Source of the DNA: Ampullaceana balthica
Taxonomy: Eukaryota; Mollusca; Gastropoda; Lymnaeidae
Length of the DNA: 64,000 nucleotides
Direction: 5' to 3'
NCBI GenBank assembly: GCA_944989445.1
Contig: CALYLW010000438.1
Span: 676,769-740,768 of the forward strand
Shown here: piece by piece, positions 47,240 to 60,500 of the stretch
Numbering within the stretch: position 1 is the first letter of the stretch
How the letters are laid out: every line of letters starts with the position of its first letter
The notes under the pieces: generated by a model
Seen by the model: the letters and a program-made list of their open reading frames with translations, nothing else
Databases searched by the model: none
What the model was told of the DNA's origin: nothing
Program-made: the position numbers and the translations under genes

Positions 47240-47560
47240 GGTTTTAAAATAATCCTATATAATTTTGTGGATCTCGTGGAAATTTTACATTTATTATTAA
47301 TCTTAAGTGCTCCTGCGACGCCAATGGCACTAAGCTGCATCGACGAAAGTCGTTCCCTTGGTTACACCATTGACGTGGAGAGGGGATTATGCTGTATAGG
47401 CAGCAGCTAATTCTCCATAATACCCGCTCAGGCTTGCACCACCTCTGGAGAGGACACTCCAGCTTCTCAAAAAGTCCTGCACCAAGAAGTTTTTTTGCAA
47501 AAAAATAAACAAACAAGGTGATGCACCATCGTCTCTCGAGACGGAAGGATGCTAGAAGAA
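47240..47560 (+). mobile_element. LINE 3'-end fragment
   Basis: Decayed sequence ending GATGCACCATCGTCTCTCGA plus GACGGAAGGATGC, the same 3' tail as the LINE ending near 43075. Confidence 0.6.
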
Positions 47561-48229
47561 GCTTCGCATCTTTAGTTTGGATTCGTTGTTGTCCATTAAT
47601 GAAGTAGTTTGCATTTGTTTACGTTTCTTTTTCTTCGTTGACACTTTTTCTGTGTGGAAATACATACTATTATTAGTTCCCATATTTATAATTCATATAG
47701 GTTTTTTTAAATATAAGATTTCGCCATATTGATCTGATTTATTGATTTATAGAGTTTACGATCATCAGCAAATAACCCAACGTGTTCCTGGTGAGATTCT
47801 GTTGTGTAAATTATTTGTGTATTTAGGCCCAAGAACTTTTCCTGAACAGTACAGTTATTGGTGCTGATTCGGATCCATTAATTAGAAAATTTTGTTCTCT
47901 GCAAATTAGGAAATCTTAAATCAACGAGTGCCAAAAAAGAGGTGCCAAAATATTTAAGATTTTTAAGTAAACTGGAATATTGAAATTTATCCAAAGCTTT
48001 TTGAAAGATCTAGTAAGATTGTATCTATTCGATTGTTATCATTCCAACCTTTCGACAAGTCCTCTATTATACCGATAAATTTGGTTTTACCTGATCAGTT
48101 ATCCTAAAGCAGTGCTGATGATGACTTTTTGCCTCTATTGAAGAGAATCTTTCCGTCTGCTTAAGACGATATCTTTACTTTTTAGAATACAGCTCTTTGT
48201 GTGGCTGGTCATAACAATCCTCGAGTGGC

Positions 48230-48520
48230 AATCTCTTTTTCGTGCTCAACACACGAATGCGGTGAAGAAGTATAGCCATGCCTTCCTTTTAACTTTTTCT
48301 TCAACTGTTGACCCTTCCTTTACGATGTCCCGACATGTGGATCGATCCTCTGTCAGATCCCTCCAGTTTGGGATGTCGATGTTGGCCGCCTTCATGTCTC
48401 ACCTGAATATATCTATGTGTCTGAGACGTGGTCGTCCAACCGACTTTTCCCCTGCTGCCAGCTCGATGTATAGCACGCCCTTGGGCATACGATGGACGTT
48501 TCTTCATTATACACGTCAAT
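48230..48520 (-). pseudogene. LINE C-terminal fragment
   Basis: The minus strand reads MPKGVLYIELAAGEKSVGRP, RLRHIDIFR, DMKAANIDIPNWRDLTEDRS and TCRDIVKEG, the conserved tail of the RT family; it has a stop within. Confidence 0.75.
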
Positions 48521-48794
48521 TCCTCATGCTGATGGCCTCTCTGCGATCACATTTTTTTTAAAAAAGAAGGTAAATCTCAAGATCCCGGCAAGTGCAATAC
48601 TACGATTGACTGACCTGGTCCTAAATTTAAACTCGTTTGAGTTCAACGGACAGTTTTTTAAATCAAATTAGTGGAGTTGCTATGGGAACGAAAATGGGAC
48701 CAAGTTATGCATGTATATTTATGGGCCATTTAGAACCCCTATCGAGTGAAAATTACAAAGGTATCTCTCTAGTATACTGCAGAGGTACATTGAC

Positions 48795-49841
48795 GATTGC
48801 ATTGGAAGAACAAAAATGGACATGCAACAATTGCAAAGTTTTATTGACTTCGTTGGTAACTTCCATTCTTCAATCAAATTTACTTCAACTATCCAAAGGA
48901 GTGGTGTTAATTTTTTGGACATACAAATTAAGCTGAAAGAAAACAAAATATCCACATCAATTTTTTACAACCCTACAGACAGCCATAGTTTCCTTATGTA
49001 TACGTCGTCCCATCCTGAATCTTGTAAGAGCTCTATCCCATTTTCGCAACTATTGAGACTTAAAAGACTCTGCAGTGATGAGGCAGACTTTTTGGAGAAA
49101 AGTAATGAAATGCTGGATTTTTTTCGAAGAAGGTCATACCCGGAAACAGTTTTAATATCCGCTGTCAATCGAATTAAAGGCATGACCAGACAGGATACAT
49201 TTAAATCATCTGTTTCTGATCAATGTGATCGATCAAAATTTATTTTAACTTTTCATCCTCATAATTTTAAAGCCCGCCAGGTGATTCTCAAAAACCGACC
49301 AATCCTTATGGCTGACCCTCTAACTCAGCAGGTCTTCAAAAAACCTCCTCTTTTTGCTTTCCGGAGAGATAGAAGCCTCAGAGATATTCTTGTAAGAAGT
49401 CACCTTCCCACAATGAAAGCACATATTGGAACAAAAGGTTGCAACCGTAACCGTTGCAATACTTGTCCATATGTGATGGAAATTAACAACATTTCTTTCC
49501 CTCTTGAAAAATTCTTAATAAAAGATGGATTCACTTGCACAAGTCGCAACGTGATTTATGCAATTCTTTGCAAGAGGTGTAATAAAATTTACGTGGGTGA
49601 GACTGGTCGTCGTCTTGGAGATCGGTTTAGAGAACACCTGTATAATATAAATAAACAGGCTCAATGTCCTGTGTCTAAACATTTTAACAGTGTTGACCAT
49701 AACGGCATATCAGATATTGCAGTAACTGGTATTTTATATGCAAGCAATACCCATGATAGAGTCCACATGGAAAATAGACTCATAAAAAGATTTGGTACGT
49801 TGGCTCCATATGGAATTAACCAAATTCATAATTTTACTTAA
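48795..49841 (+). CDS. Penelope RT end + GIY-YIG endonuclease ORF (5'-truncated)
   Basis: Open from the YIDD motif to the stop at 49841 (about 348 codons; first in-frame Met at 48816). RT thumb: IDFVGNFHSSIKFTSTIQRS and FLDIQIKL. Linker with a Cys cluster GCNRNRCNTCPYV. GIY-YIG nuclease: NVIYAILCKRCNKIYVGETG, RRLGDRFREHL, then KHFN and a conserved ENRLIKRFGT. These are the nicking endonuclease features of Penelope-like elements. Integrity over 1 kb suggests recent insertion, but with its RT core truncated the copy cannot retrotranspose alone. Confidence 0.9.
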   Translation, partial: DCIGRTKMDMQQLQSFIDFVGNFHSSIKFTSTIQRSGVNFLDIQIKLKENKISTSIFYNPTDSHSFLMYTSSHPESCKSSIPFSQLLRLKRLCSDEADFLEKSNEMLDFFRRRSYPETVLISAVNRIKGMTRQDTFKSSVSDQCDRSKFILTFHPHNFKARQVILKNRPILMADPLTQQVFKKPPLFAFRRDRSLRDILVRSHLPTMKAHIGTKGCNRNRCNTCPYVMEINNISFPLEKFLIKDGFTCTSRNVIYAILCKRCNKIYVGETGRRLGDRFREHLYNINKQAQCPVSKHFNSVDHNGISDIAVTGILYASNTHDRVHMENRLIKRFGTLAPYGINQIHNFT

Positions 49842-50032
49842 CTGCAGAATCTTGTTCCCGTTGTGGTTTTTACTGTAACTTTGGATACTTCCCCCTTTTT
49901 CCTATATCCTGTGTCCATGTTTGTTTTTGTTTTTCCTTTCTTTTTATTTAACATAAATATTTTAAAATACAATATGTTTTAAGAATATTATTATTACTTA
50001 TGTAAGTATTGTAAGAATGTATTTTATGTTGT

Positions 50033-50066
50033 ACTGATGAAGGCATTAGCCGAAACGTTTACTGTC
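50033..50066 (+). ncRNA. hammerhead-ribozyme-like core in Penelope 3' UTR
   Basis: CTGATGA, stem II GGC-ATTA-GCC, GAAAC, short stem III with TTTAC loop, TGTC. All conserved core bases are present, unlike the 17208 copy (C for U4) and the 50294 copy (GATAA). Confidence 0.6.
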
Positions 50067-50165
50067 GTATCAGTCTAAAAATAAAGCTCAGATTTATTGT
50101 TTTCATTGCACAATTTGTTTGTGTATTTTGTATTTTATTTAAAAGCTTTATTGCAGTCCCATTCT

Positions 50166-50405
50166 ATATGATGTATATATCCTGTGTCCATGTTTGTTTT
50201 CGTTTTCCCTTTAATTTTTATTTTACATAGATATAATATGTTAAGAATTTAATATTACTTATGTAATAAAAGTACGTATTTTATGTTATTGTACTGATAA
50301 AGGCATTAGCCGAAACGTCTACTGTCGTGTCAGTTTTTAAAAAAAAACTCAAATTTATTGTTTTCATTGCACAATGTTCTTGTGTATTTTGTATTTTATT
50401 TTATT
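50166..50405 (+). mobile_element. second partial Penelope 3' end, in tandem
   Basis: Repeats ATATATCCTGTGTCCATGTT, TGATAAAGGCATTAGCCGAA and the ATTGCACAATGTTCTTGTGT tail of the preceding 3' UTR. A head-to-tail partial copy. Confidence 0.8.
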
Positions 50406-50574
50406 AATTTTTTTGGCATATGATCAGATTGCATTCGCTTGACGTGCCCAAACCAGCCCAGGCGTCATTGGCTGGTAATCTGCTAATGTTTGTTTGAGAT
50501 AGGACCTCCTTTTTTGGGGACTTTTTCTTGGTGTTTGATTTCTAAGATGTTTCTATTAATAATTAACTATGCTA

Positions 50575-50835
50575 CTATACTAGTGTATCACCCGTCAAAA
50601 ATGACGGAAGTTTCCAAATAAATACACATCAGATTTAAAAAATTACGTAATACAGAACTTTCGTTTATTTTATTTGTATTTATTTTATTCATTTATTTCC
50701 CTATTGAGCAATTTTATGTGCACGTTCGAAAAGGGTAATTTTTGGGGGGCAGAAATTCGGTGCGTTGCTTTCTAAAATTAGTAGCGTCACGAACAGGACA
50801 GACGGGACGTGACATACATTGCAAATTATGTATAT
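50575..50835. repeat. dispersed element related to 3998-4985
   Basis: Starts ACTAGTGTATCACCCGTCAA and contains TTTTGGGGGGCAGAAATTCG-GTGCGTTGCTTTCTAAAATTAGT, matching the 4131/4620 blocks. Confidence 0.5.
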
Positions 50836-51306
50836 TGATTATATGTATTATATTAATTTCCAAGTAATTGTAGTAAGTGAAACAGGTCTATAATTTACCG
50901 TATATTTACTTTAAATATAGGGGTAACATTAGCTTCTTTCCAACAATGGAACACCTTACCTTGGTTTATAGAGACTTGGAAAAGTAATTTAAAGATCGGG
51001 CGCACTTCATTTTTCAGTTCAAATTTAATTCTACATGTCATATATAATTCACTTGCCATATATATGGTACGGTATAGACAAACATGACGAAAAAAAAATT
51101 ATTTCAGTGAAACACTTCTTTAAAAGAAGAAAACTATACATACTATACACATTAAAATAATCAGAACAATCCAATACGCATTCAAGATCATGGAAGGGAC
51201 AATACAATGAACGTGAATGGGATCATTGGATACCGCGGGGAGAGAATGACACTTTGCGACTCAGCAGACTTCATAAATAGACCTAATTAAAACACACAAA
51301 AAGATT

Positions 51307-51378
51307 GGGCCCGTCCGGGATTTGAACCCGGGACCTCTCGCACCCAAAGCGAGAATCATACCACTAGACCAACGAGCC
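51307..51378 (-). tRNA. tRNA-Pro (UGG), copy 2
   Basis: 72 nt, identical to copy 1. The upstream flank (plus-strand 51379-51500) resembles those of the other copies (GCCGTCTCCATTTAATCCTG, TTTTGCGCCAT). Confidence 0.97.
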
Positions 51379-51719
51379 GTTACAAAAGACAAATTACTAG
51401 CAATTTTGAAAAATAAAACGAAATTATTTCCTACCAGCTTGCCGTCTCCATTTAATCCTGTGACAGCTGTAGAGTTTTGCGCCATATTTTTTAACCCTCC
51501 AGGGGGGGAGGGGGCCTCGCATAACTTTATTTTTCTCACCTCCTGACGTCATAGTTAAAATTTAAGTTTATCAGCAAAGTTGTGTTCTGTGTTCAGTACC
51601 CAGGAGTTATCCCTCTCGCTACCCTGACTTTATATTTGAAACATAAAATAAAGCAGCAGTCACTGTACTGTTACATTTATTCGGACAAGTATAAAACATA
51701 AAGGCAAACAATAACAATA

Positions 51720-52330
51720 ACACATCATAACATAAGCACATCATAACATGAGTACATTGTAACATCATCCCACCATAACATCAGCACATCATAACATCAT
51801 CCCACCATAACATCAGCACATCATAACATCAGCGCATCATAAACATCAGCACACCATAACATCAGCACATCATAACATCATCCCACCATAACATCAGCAC
51901 ATCATAACATCAGCGCATCATAAACATCAGCACACCATAACATCAGCGCATCATAAACATCAGCACACCATAACATCAGCACATCATAACATCATCCCAC
52001 CATAACATCAGCACATCATAACATCGGCGCATCATAAACATCAGCACATCATAACATCAGCGCATCATAAACATCAGCACACCATAACATCAGCACACCA
52101 TAACATCAGCGCATCATAACATCAGCACACCATAACATCAGCACATCATAACATCTGCACACCATAACATCAGCACATCATAACATCAGCACACCATATC
52201 ATCAGCACACCATATCATCAGCACACCATAACATCAGCACACCATAATATCAGCACATCATAACATCAACACACCATAACATCAGCAAACAATAAGAGCA
52301 CACATTGGCATGATCACAACTTAATATCAA
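51720..52330. repeat. 15-16-bp CATAACATCAGCACAC minisatellite
   Basis: About forty variable copies with visible higher-order periodicity (blocks of CATCATCCCACCATAACATC recur). Lies between tRNA-Pro copies 2 and 3. Confidence 0.95.
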
Positions 52331-52470
52331 CACACCATAGGATAGTGACATCATAACATGTGCACACCATTATATAAGGACATAAAAACATGAGCATACC
52401 ATAACATATGGACATCAATACTTCATAATTTAAGGAGTCTAAATTCAGACCTTTCAATCATAAAATAATT

Positions 52471-52542
52471 GGGCCCGTCCGGGATTTGAACCCGGGACCT
52501 CTCGCACCCAAAGCGAGAATCATACCTCTAGACCAACGAGCC
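52471..52542 (-). tRNA. tRNA-Pro (UGG), copy 3 with D-loop change
   Basis: 72 nt. Differs from copies 1 and 2 at one base (plus-strand ACCTCTAG for ACCACTAG), changing TAGTGG to TAGAGG inside the A box/D arm. Anticodon UGG and stems are otherwise intact. Confidence 0.93.
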
Positions 52543-52794
52543 GTTATTTCATACATCTTACTAGAACTTTTAAAGAAAATTAAACTTAAAATCTGAGTTA
52601 GTTTGCCACAACCACCACTCTTCCTTAATCCAGTTGCAGCTGTCGAGTTCTGTCACATCTGTATTGACATAGGAGTAAACTCGTACCCTGCACTACTCTA
52701 AATAGTATTTGAAAAATGAAATTGAACAGTAAGCAATGTACTGTCGTTTACATTCATGGATATGGAAACATCGAAGAAATGGCACGTCCTGGCA

Positions 52795-53145
52795 CGAGCA
52801 CATCTTAACAAGCGCACATCAAAACATGGACACATCATAGAATGAGCACATCATAACAAGGACACATCATAACAGGGACACATCATAACATGGACACATC
52901 ATAACATGGACACATCATAACATGGACACATCATAACATGGACACATCATAACAAGGACACATCATAACATGGACACATCATAACATGGGCACATCATAA
53001 CAGGGACACATCATAACATGGACACATTATAACATGGACATATCATAACAAGGACATATCATAAAATGGACACATCATAACATGGACACATCATAACAAG
53101 GACACATCATAACATGGACACATCATAACAAGGACACATCATAAA
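52795..53145. repeat. 15-bp CACATCATAACATGGA minisatellite
   Basis: About twenty copies of a unit related to the 51720-52330 array (CATCATAACA core), on the other side of tRNA copy 3. Confidence 0.95.
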
Positions 53146-53389
53146 ACAATGAGTTTATTATAAATCGTGCATATCATAACATGGATACTTAGCATGGATA
53201 CATCACAACATTGACGCGTCATAACATGGGCATATCAAAACATGAGCCATTATAACTGAACACATAACAATAGCGCGTTATAATAGGCCATCATATCGAA
53301 AACGTCTGTTTCAATAAAAAACCTTATCAGATTACAGAGCGTAAACAGTGAGTCGACACTTCTACACATAGGACATAGCACGGAATCCC

Positions 53390-54503
53390 ACTCTTACCTT
53401 ACCCAGATCTACAGGCCATGTACAGAATAAAAGTTGTGAAGGATATTGGAAGCGACCATCGACCAATACTGGTTGATTTTGTGATGGGTACTGAAAAGAC
53501 TCGATTTGAAAAAATGCTCTGGCAATTCCGCAAGGTCAATAGGCGTAGAAAACGTGGATGTCACCGACGGTAGGATTATGACTCAATGCTTTGGGACAGC
53601 AAGGCGTACGATACTGAAGATTCATGGAAAGCAGAAATTTGGTTTTACTAGAATACGAGTCTTAAATAGGAGTAAAGGCTCCATTCTAGTCTGAATGATT
53701 TGGCAAGGGCTCCATTCTAGTCTAAAAGATTTGGCAAGGGCTCCATTCTAGTCTGAATGATTTGGCAAGGGCTCCATTCTAGTCTGAAAGATTTGGAAAG
53801 GGCTCCATTCTAGTCTAAAAGATTTGGCAAGGGCTCCATTCTAGTCTGAATGATTTGGCAAGGGCTCCATTCTAGTCTAAAAGATTTGGCAAAGGCTCCA
53901 AAAGGGGCCATGAAATTGAGGACACCTGCCGTTCGAAGGGCGTACTAAACTGCGAAGTGGGTAGATACATGTGAAAACCTTTTTTCTTACAGATGATAGA
54001 AAGGTATGGCGGCTAATCAATGCACACTCTCTGCCGCGGGTAAGGCCAAGTGTGGTAAATCGTACACGCACGATAAATATACACTTTAAACACTTTGCGC
54101 AGGTGAACAAAAAGGTCAAGGTGTTTGAAGAAAGCCGGAACAAAAACAAGCTAAGAATAGATTGGACAAGAGGAAACGTATCTAGAGGTATTCACGATCC
54201 TTATAAACACTAGTTGCTAAGAGCACTCGATAAGTACAATAACGCGACATCACAGGTTAGGGAAAATATTTCAAAATAGAATGCTTAAGAAACAACAAAA
54301 AGATATGCAAAATAAGTTGTTGGACTCATCACTATAACCTAATAAATGGCATGTTGGGCATGTTGCCGAAGTTGGGGAATAAACCACAATAATCCCAATT
54401 CCCAAAGAAAGAAGAGACAAAAAAGACGCCAGTTAACGGCCAAATTTCCCTCACGACGAGTTTTGAGAAGGTAGCTGAAAATATGTTGAAAGCAAGACTC
54501 TTA
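53390..54503 (+). pseudogene. LINE, 5' part (endonuclease end to RT start)
   Basis: Reads IGSDHRPILVDF near 53450 (the SDH block of AP-type endonucleases), RFEKMLWQFRKVNR, then after a 31-bp repeat KVWRLINAHSLPRVRP and IIPIPKERRDKKDAS-RPNF (RT start). Stops and frameshifts throughout. Interrupted at 54504 by a 6-kb DNA transposon and continues at 60552. Confidence 0.75.
53670..53905. repeat. 31-bp minisatellite inside the LINE
   Basis: About seven copies of GATTTGGCAAGGGCTCCATT plus CTAGTCTGAAT. Confidence 0.95.
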
Positions 54504-57500
54504 GGCTGTGGCTCCACTGCACGCGAATTCGCCAATCTAGTATACGCGCGAACTCGCATCTGAAATGTAATTTTTAGGGTGGCTACACTGCAAGCGTTTG
54601 CTTCAGCTGATATCGCGCGATTTTCATTGTTTGTCTTGACAACAACCTTTAACCTTTATCTTTTTGCTATTTAAACATTCATTTTGTATGTTTATGTAGA
54701 CATCGCCTACTTTCGTTTTTATTTGTTTAGCTTAACAACCACTGTTTTACGTTCGTATTTGAATTTGATATAGAATTAGAATAGATAAAAATCATATAAA
54801 TATATTTCCCCCCATTATTTTATTTTGATGGGTAAAGATCAGAGAGACATGTGGTTAAACCTAAATCTTGTAGAGAGTTAAGAGTAAGAGTGTTGAATTT
54901 CATAAATTGAAACATCGTTTCATAAGACTCATAATCATAAGTCTTTTTTTTTAAAGTCTTTAATTTTAATTACTTTAAATATTTAAGGCTAAGCCTAAAA
55001 AAGCCGCTGGCGCTAGAATCAACGAAGTAGTTTTTTGTCCAAGAAGTTTTTTTTTAAATGAATTTTTCAGTATGAGACCTAAAACATTTGTTTAATTTTA
55101 AAGAATAAAATTAAATAGAATAAGACATCCACATATTGAAAACCCCCCAATAATTTTGGAAATCAATTTCTCCCGAAGAAAGGCTGGCATTAACTTTAAC
55201 ACACTGAGGAACTGAGGTAAGTTAATTTGTGTTTGAAAAAATAAATATTTTAAAAACTAATAAGTAATAAGGCTAATAATTATTATTAAAGTAAATTAAT
55301 TAAAATTAGTTAAACTACTTATTGAAAGACTTGACAAAATGTCACAGTCATTTGTAGAAGTTTTTTTTAGTGAAATTTTTATCACTTTAAAGGTTTTTTA
55401 AAAATTTTAAAATTAAGAATGTAGTTAATTTTCAAATTCAAAGCTTATATAATTCAGGGCTATAGACTATAGTGAAAGCAGCAAATTATCATTTATTATT
55501 ATTAGAAAAATTTAGTTTGTTGCTGAGTTGTCTACAAAATATTAGATATTATTAGATAATATTTAAATTAATGTGCATTTTTTTTTCACTCATCTGACAC
55601 ATTTTAATATATTATATTCATTTTAGGGTGATATTGATATTCATACAGACGATAAGTTATGACATAGTAATAGTTTGCTTTGTCCGCAATATTAGTTAAA
55701 ATAATAAGTTTAATAAGTTACTTTTACTTATGTTTTTTCAGATTCCAGTAAACACACTTAGGGCTTCTCATTTTATAGAATAACCACTTAACAATTTCAA
55801 AATAATTTATGAGACCTGATGCTATTTGGCATCTAAATCTAAGTGTATTTGTAACATTTCTGTATACTCTTCACACTCAATTGTTCTATAGCTTATGTAA
55901 TCATCAGCAAATATCATAACTTTTGCTATTGATGAGATGCTGTTGGGTAAATAATTTATGTAAATTAGAATTAAATTAGGGGAGGGGGGTAGGGGGGGTG
56001 GTAGGGGGAACTAGAAAATGTTCTTGTGGAACTACTGAGTTTACCATTTTGAGTGATGATTTAGAGCCAATATTTTTTAGATACTGTTCTGTGCTTCTTA
56101 TTAAATCTTGAATCTACTTATATTTGGGAACAGGTATACCCAAGTGTTTGTGCATACTTTATCTATTCTCAAAGAAAAAAGTTTTTCAATTTTGATTATA
56201 GGAAAGTATTATGTTTTTATACAACTATCAGAATATTAGCAAGTGCTATTTCTCATCATATTAACATTTTCAAATAATACATGTAGATGTGTATATATAT
56301 ATATATATATATTATATTAAAAGTTATTTATTGAATTTGATTTTCTAAATATTATTTAAATATATATTATATGTTTATATGTTTTTAAGTATGAGTATAA
56401 GTATAAGCAAAGTAATATATTTTATTGCTTAAATATTAATACCACATCTTAATGGGGGATATGACACCTTATGAAGGTAAAAACTAGAACATCAATATAT
56501 TTACATTTTTATGTGTTTACTTTGTTCCATATAGCTAGTAAGTGACAAAAAAAATTGTGAAGAAAATATTTTGTTATAAACAAGGAGGACAAAAAGAGGA
56601 CATAAAAAGGACAAAATTAAAAAATATATTTAAAAAAAAACTAATGAACAGAATGATTTGAAACTTAAATTTTAGCTATATATACATTTTATTGATATTT
56701 GTGAGTATTAGAATTAAAAAATCTCCATTAGATTTTAAAATATAAATTTTTCAGTGAAAATAGTTGAAAAAACATGAACATTTAAGGGGGTCAAGTTATA
56801 AAAATCTTATTAAAATAATAAATAATAAATATAATTAAAAATGCATACTCAGGATTGTTACAATATGAATACAGAACAAACCCTGAAAATATTAAACAAA
56901 TTGATAAAGCAATTTTTGAGAAATTTCATTTTGCGTGGAAAAACATTTATGAAAACGCAATTTTGAGAAAAACGACTTTTAAAGTTAGTATATCGAAAAA
57001 TCACAATTGCGTGAGAGATAAAAGAGTGAAACTTTTTGAGAATATAGCTTAGCCCTTAAACTTACTAGAAACATTAAAAAAAAATTTATCATTTTAAAAA
57101 ATTGTCATTGAAGCAAATTGGATACATGGTATCTCCATATTGTTTATTTGCAACATCTACTAAGACCCAAGTATGAGTGGGTTTTGAGATTGTGATAGTA
57201 GATGGCTGTAAAATGGTGCCATAAAATTGCTGTGAATAGGTTCCAGGTGATAAAGTGACAGGCATTTGCTTGGAAGTGGTGCCAGGCGATGGCAACGAAG
57301 TGGTGCCAAGCGATGGCTGCCAATCGGTGCTAGGATATGGCTATAAAATGGTGCCAAGTGATGGCTTTAAAGTGGCACTAGAGTAGAGCTTGAGCACCAC
57401 TGCCACTAGCCACAGGTCATTTTTGACGATGACCAATGCCCTTCGGGTGATGATTTTAGACTGACAAATTTTTTGTTGTATTTGTTTCATTCGTAAATAT

Positions 57501-60500
57501 TTTTATTTTTGTATATCCAGTAGTAAAGAGGTAGTCGATATAATTGACTAAATCCATATTCATAAAAAAATCCTTTAAAATGATTCCAAACACTATATCA
57601 TACTATATGGAAACTAAAAGTTTGATATGACTTGCTATGGCTTGAACAATGGCAATATAAACAGTAAATGGCTATTAAAATCATTAAAAACGCAAACAGT
57701 GACCTTACAAAATATTTTTTTACAACTTTAATAACGTAAAATAAGATTTGGGGGGGGACATATTCTACAATGGCTTAGATAGTCAATTATGACAAAACAC
57801 CAAAACATGTAATTTTTCAGTTAATTGATCAAAACACTGTCATATCCCCCCTTAACATAATTCTTGAAAAATTGTGATGTAACATTGCATGCAGCATAAT
57901 CACACTAGTATCATCCATAGTAAGGTCCATACATGCATTAAAATTTATTAATCACATACAAATGGGTTTATAGATGTTTTCTTTAATGTAAACATAAAAC
58001 AGACATTGAAATGTTTTTTCTTGAATAATTTATTTTCAAAAAATTTATTTAAAAATTTAGATGAGTTAATTTATTTTTTAATTTGGATCAATAAATGATG
58101 ATGTTCATTATTGCAATTAAATCATAAATGCTTCTTTTTACGATGTTCATTATTGCAATTAAATCATAAATGCTTCTTTTTACTTAATATAGTTGTATTT
58201 CATATTAAACAATAATAAATTTCACATGATTATAATTAATATAAACAATTTTATTGTCTTATATCATCATGTAATTTGAGGTTAAAAATTCTTTCAAGCA
58301 CACAGAAATTTGTGTTTATAAAATATGAAGCAAAAAAAATTATATTTAATTATTTTTAAAATTTGAGCTATTTTTAAAATTAACATGTAACAGGAAAACT
58401 ATTAACACTCAACAGTAAAAAGATTAACACTTAACAGTAAATTATTAACACGTAACAGTAAAACTTTGTTTTTTCATTTTGATTAAATGTCATGAGTGCT
58501 TAAATCAACTGTTTGTTTACAATCCCATTTTAAATGAAATTTCTTTGTAGCTTGTTGTCATTTGGTTATGTTGGGTGATGAAATTGGCAAAGTGCAATCA
58601 TCTTGATCCATAAATGAATTTGACCTTTCCATTTTTTCTGGTCCATCAGCATTTACCAAAAGTTGTAGAACTTTTAATTGCATTCCTAGCTTTAGCCTCT
58701 TTGGCATTTTATGAAGATGTGTTAGCAGACTCATGATACTGTTTTTGTTTTTTCAGCTCCTCCATCTAACTTTCCTCCAAATGAATCAGGTGATAATATC
58801 TTCTGACTTATCCTTTATCATTTTTCTTTGCATTTTTGGTGTTTTCAAAGGTATATCATGTGTACTAAAATGAGGGTATTTTTGAGCTGCTTCTCCAAAT
58901 ATACCAACATGTTGTGATTCATTATTATTGACATTGTCATTAAAATCAGTGTGAATTATTGTCTTATTTGCCATAAAATTTTATTTTCTCTATTCTCCTG
59001 AATTTATGTCAGCAATCTGTATATAACCTTTACTTTGTCTTGAAGAGAGTTAGAGAACACATCCAACAGGAATAGTATATGGTTATAGAATTTCCATGAA
59101 GAATTTTGTCCATTAAATGTAGCTTAACTATCTGTAAGAGGCAGAGGTCTTGTTGTTTTTAAAATGCTCTTTACAAAAGTTTTCTCCCAAGCCTTGCCGT
59201 TTTGTTTCTACAACATTGGCTGAAAAGAAGAAAAAGGTTGCTTTTACACACATTTCACACATTGTATCATTGTTTAAAAAAATATATAAATTAGTCTTGA
59301 AAATTATATTTATACATAATAAATTCTAAAAGTTTAAGTTAAACCACAACTTTTTTTAATTACCACGTTGATAAAAAATTGATAAATAATTCAACAGTTA
59401 ATTGTTATTGTTAAAAAATAGTAATAATAGTATTAATAGTAAAAAAAATTCAATTTCTTTTCGATACGTAAAACTAGTACTAGTGACTAGTGTAACATTG
59501 TAGTTTTAATAAAATTTTAAATCTTGTTGTGTTCTTTCCTTGAAATTTAAAATATTTTAAAAACATTTTAAGCATTAATTTTGAACTTAATATTATGGTA
59601 TTTTAACTTATGCTACATTTAATAATAATATTAATAGTAAATTATAAGTATATATAATATATATAAATATATGCAAAATAATTATTAATTGGAACAAAAG
59701 TTGTTTAAATAGTGAAACAAGTATTTCGCTTCATTAATTTATAATATTTTGTTATTTGATTCCCATTTAGTCAATATATTAATAATTTAAAGTTTAAAGT
59801 AAAATAATAAGTATAAAATACATATACTTATAGGCAATACTATTTAAAACTAATTTTGAAGCTTAAAATTAATAAATATGATATTTAAAAGTCGATCACC
59901 GACTTGAATCGTCTTGACCTAATTAAATAAATTCTTAACCACTTGGATTTGATAGTCCTAAAATTAATATTTTTATAATTATTATTAGACTCATTTATCT
60001 ATCATTCTTGATTGAATTAAATAAACAAAATCTACAATAATAGTTGTAGCTTACTTACTTGTAGAATTAGGTTCGTCTGCAATTTCAAGCCAAAGTTTCC
60101 TTCCAACATTCCTATTACTAGTATTAGTATTACTATTGTCACACTTCGACGTCGTTGAGAGGAGTGTGCGCTCATGGACTTACGAATTTTACTTGTCAAT
60201 ATCCATAATAAAAATCAAAATAATTTTAGTTTAAAATGGAAATATAATGTTTTAAATTTCGAAAATCATGCAAGAAAGCCAATTATTATTTATTAAATGA
60301 TCATTTTACACACATAAAATTGGACGATGTGGCAAAAAATGTCCGCCATTTTGTTGACTTTTGAAAGCAAATTCGCGCGATAACAGCTGTGAAATCAAAT
60401 TATTCGCGCGTATACGGGCGTATACTGGCGTCTTTCACGCTGCTAGTGTAGCCACTCACACTATGTTATTGCATTTGTTTTTCTAGAGGTTTCAGATGCG

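Larger units (their letters stand above)
48590..50165 (+). mobile_element. Penelope-like retroelement, 5'-truncated
   Basis: Starts inside the RT domain (NSFEFNGQFF, then SGVAMGTKMGPSYACIFMGH in the next frame), then RYIDDCIG with the catalytic Asp pair near 48795, and a long uninterrupted stretch to the stop at 49841 with the GIY-YIG nuclease. The 3' UTR contains a hammerhead-like core and ends AAAAGCTTTATTGCAGTCCC. The 5' half of the RT is missing and at least two frameshifts lie upstream of 48795. Confidence 0.9.

Noticed and set aside
57089..57295. Minus-strand frame (ITISKPTHTWVLVDVANKQY) as Harbinger transposase
   Set aside because: Only vague resemblance to the DVG block; partly low-complexity repeat; not supportable by eye.
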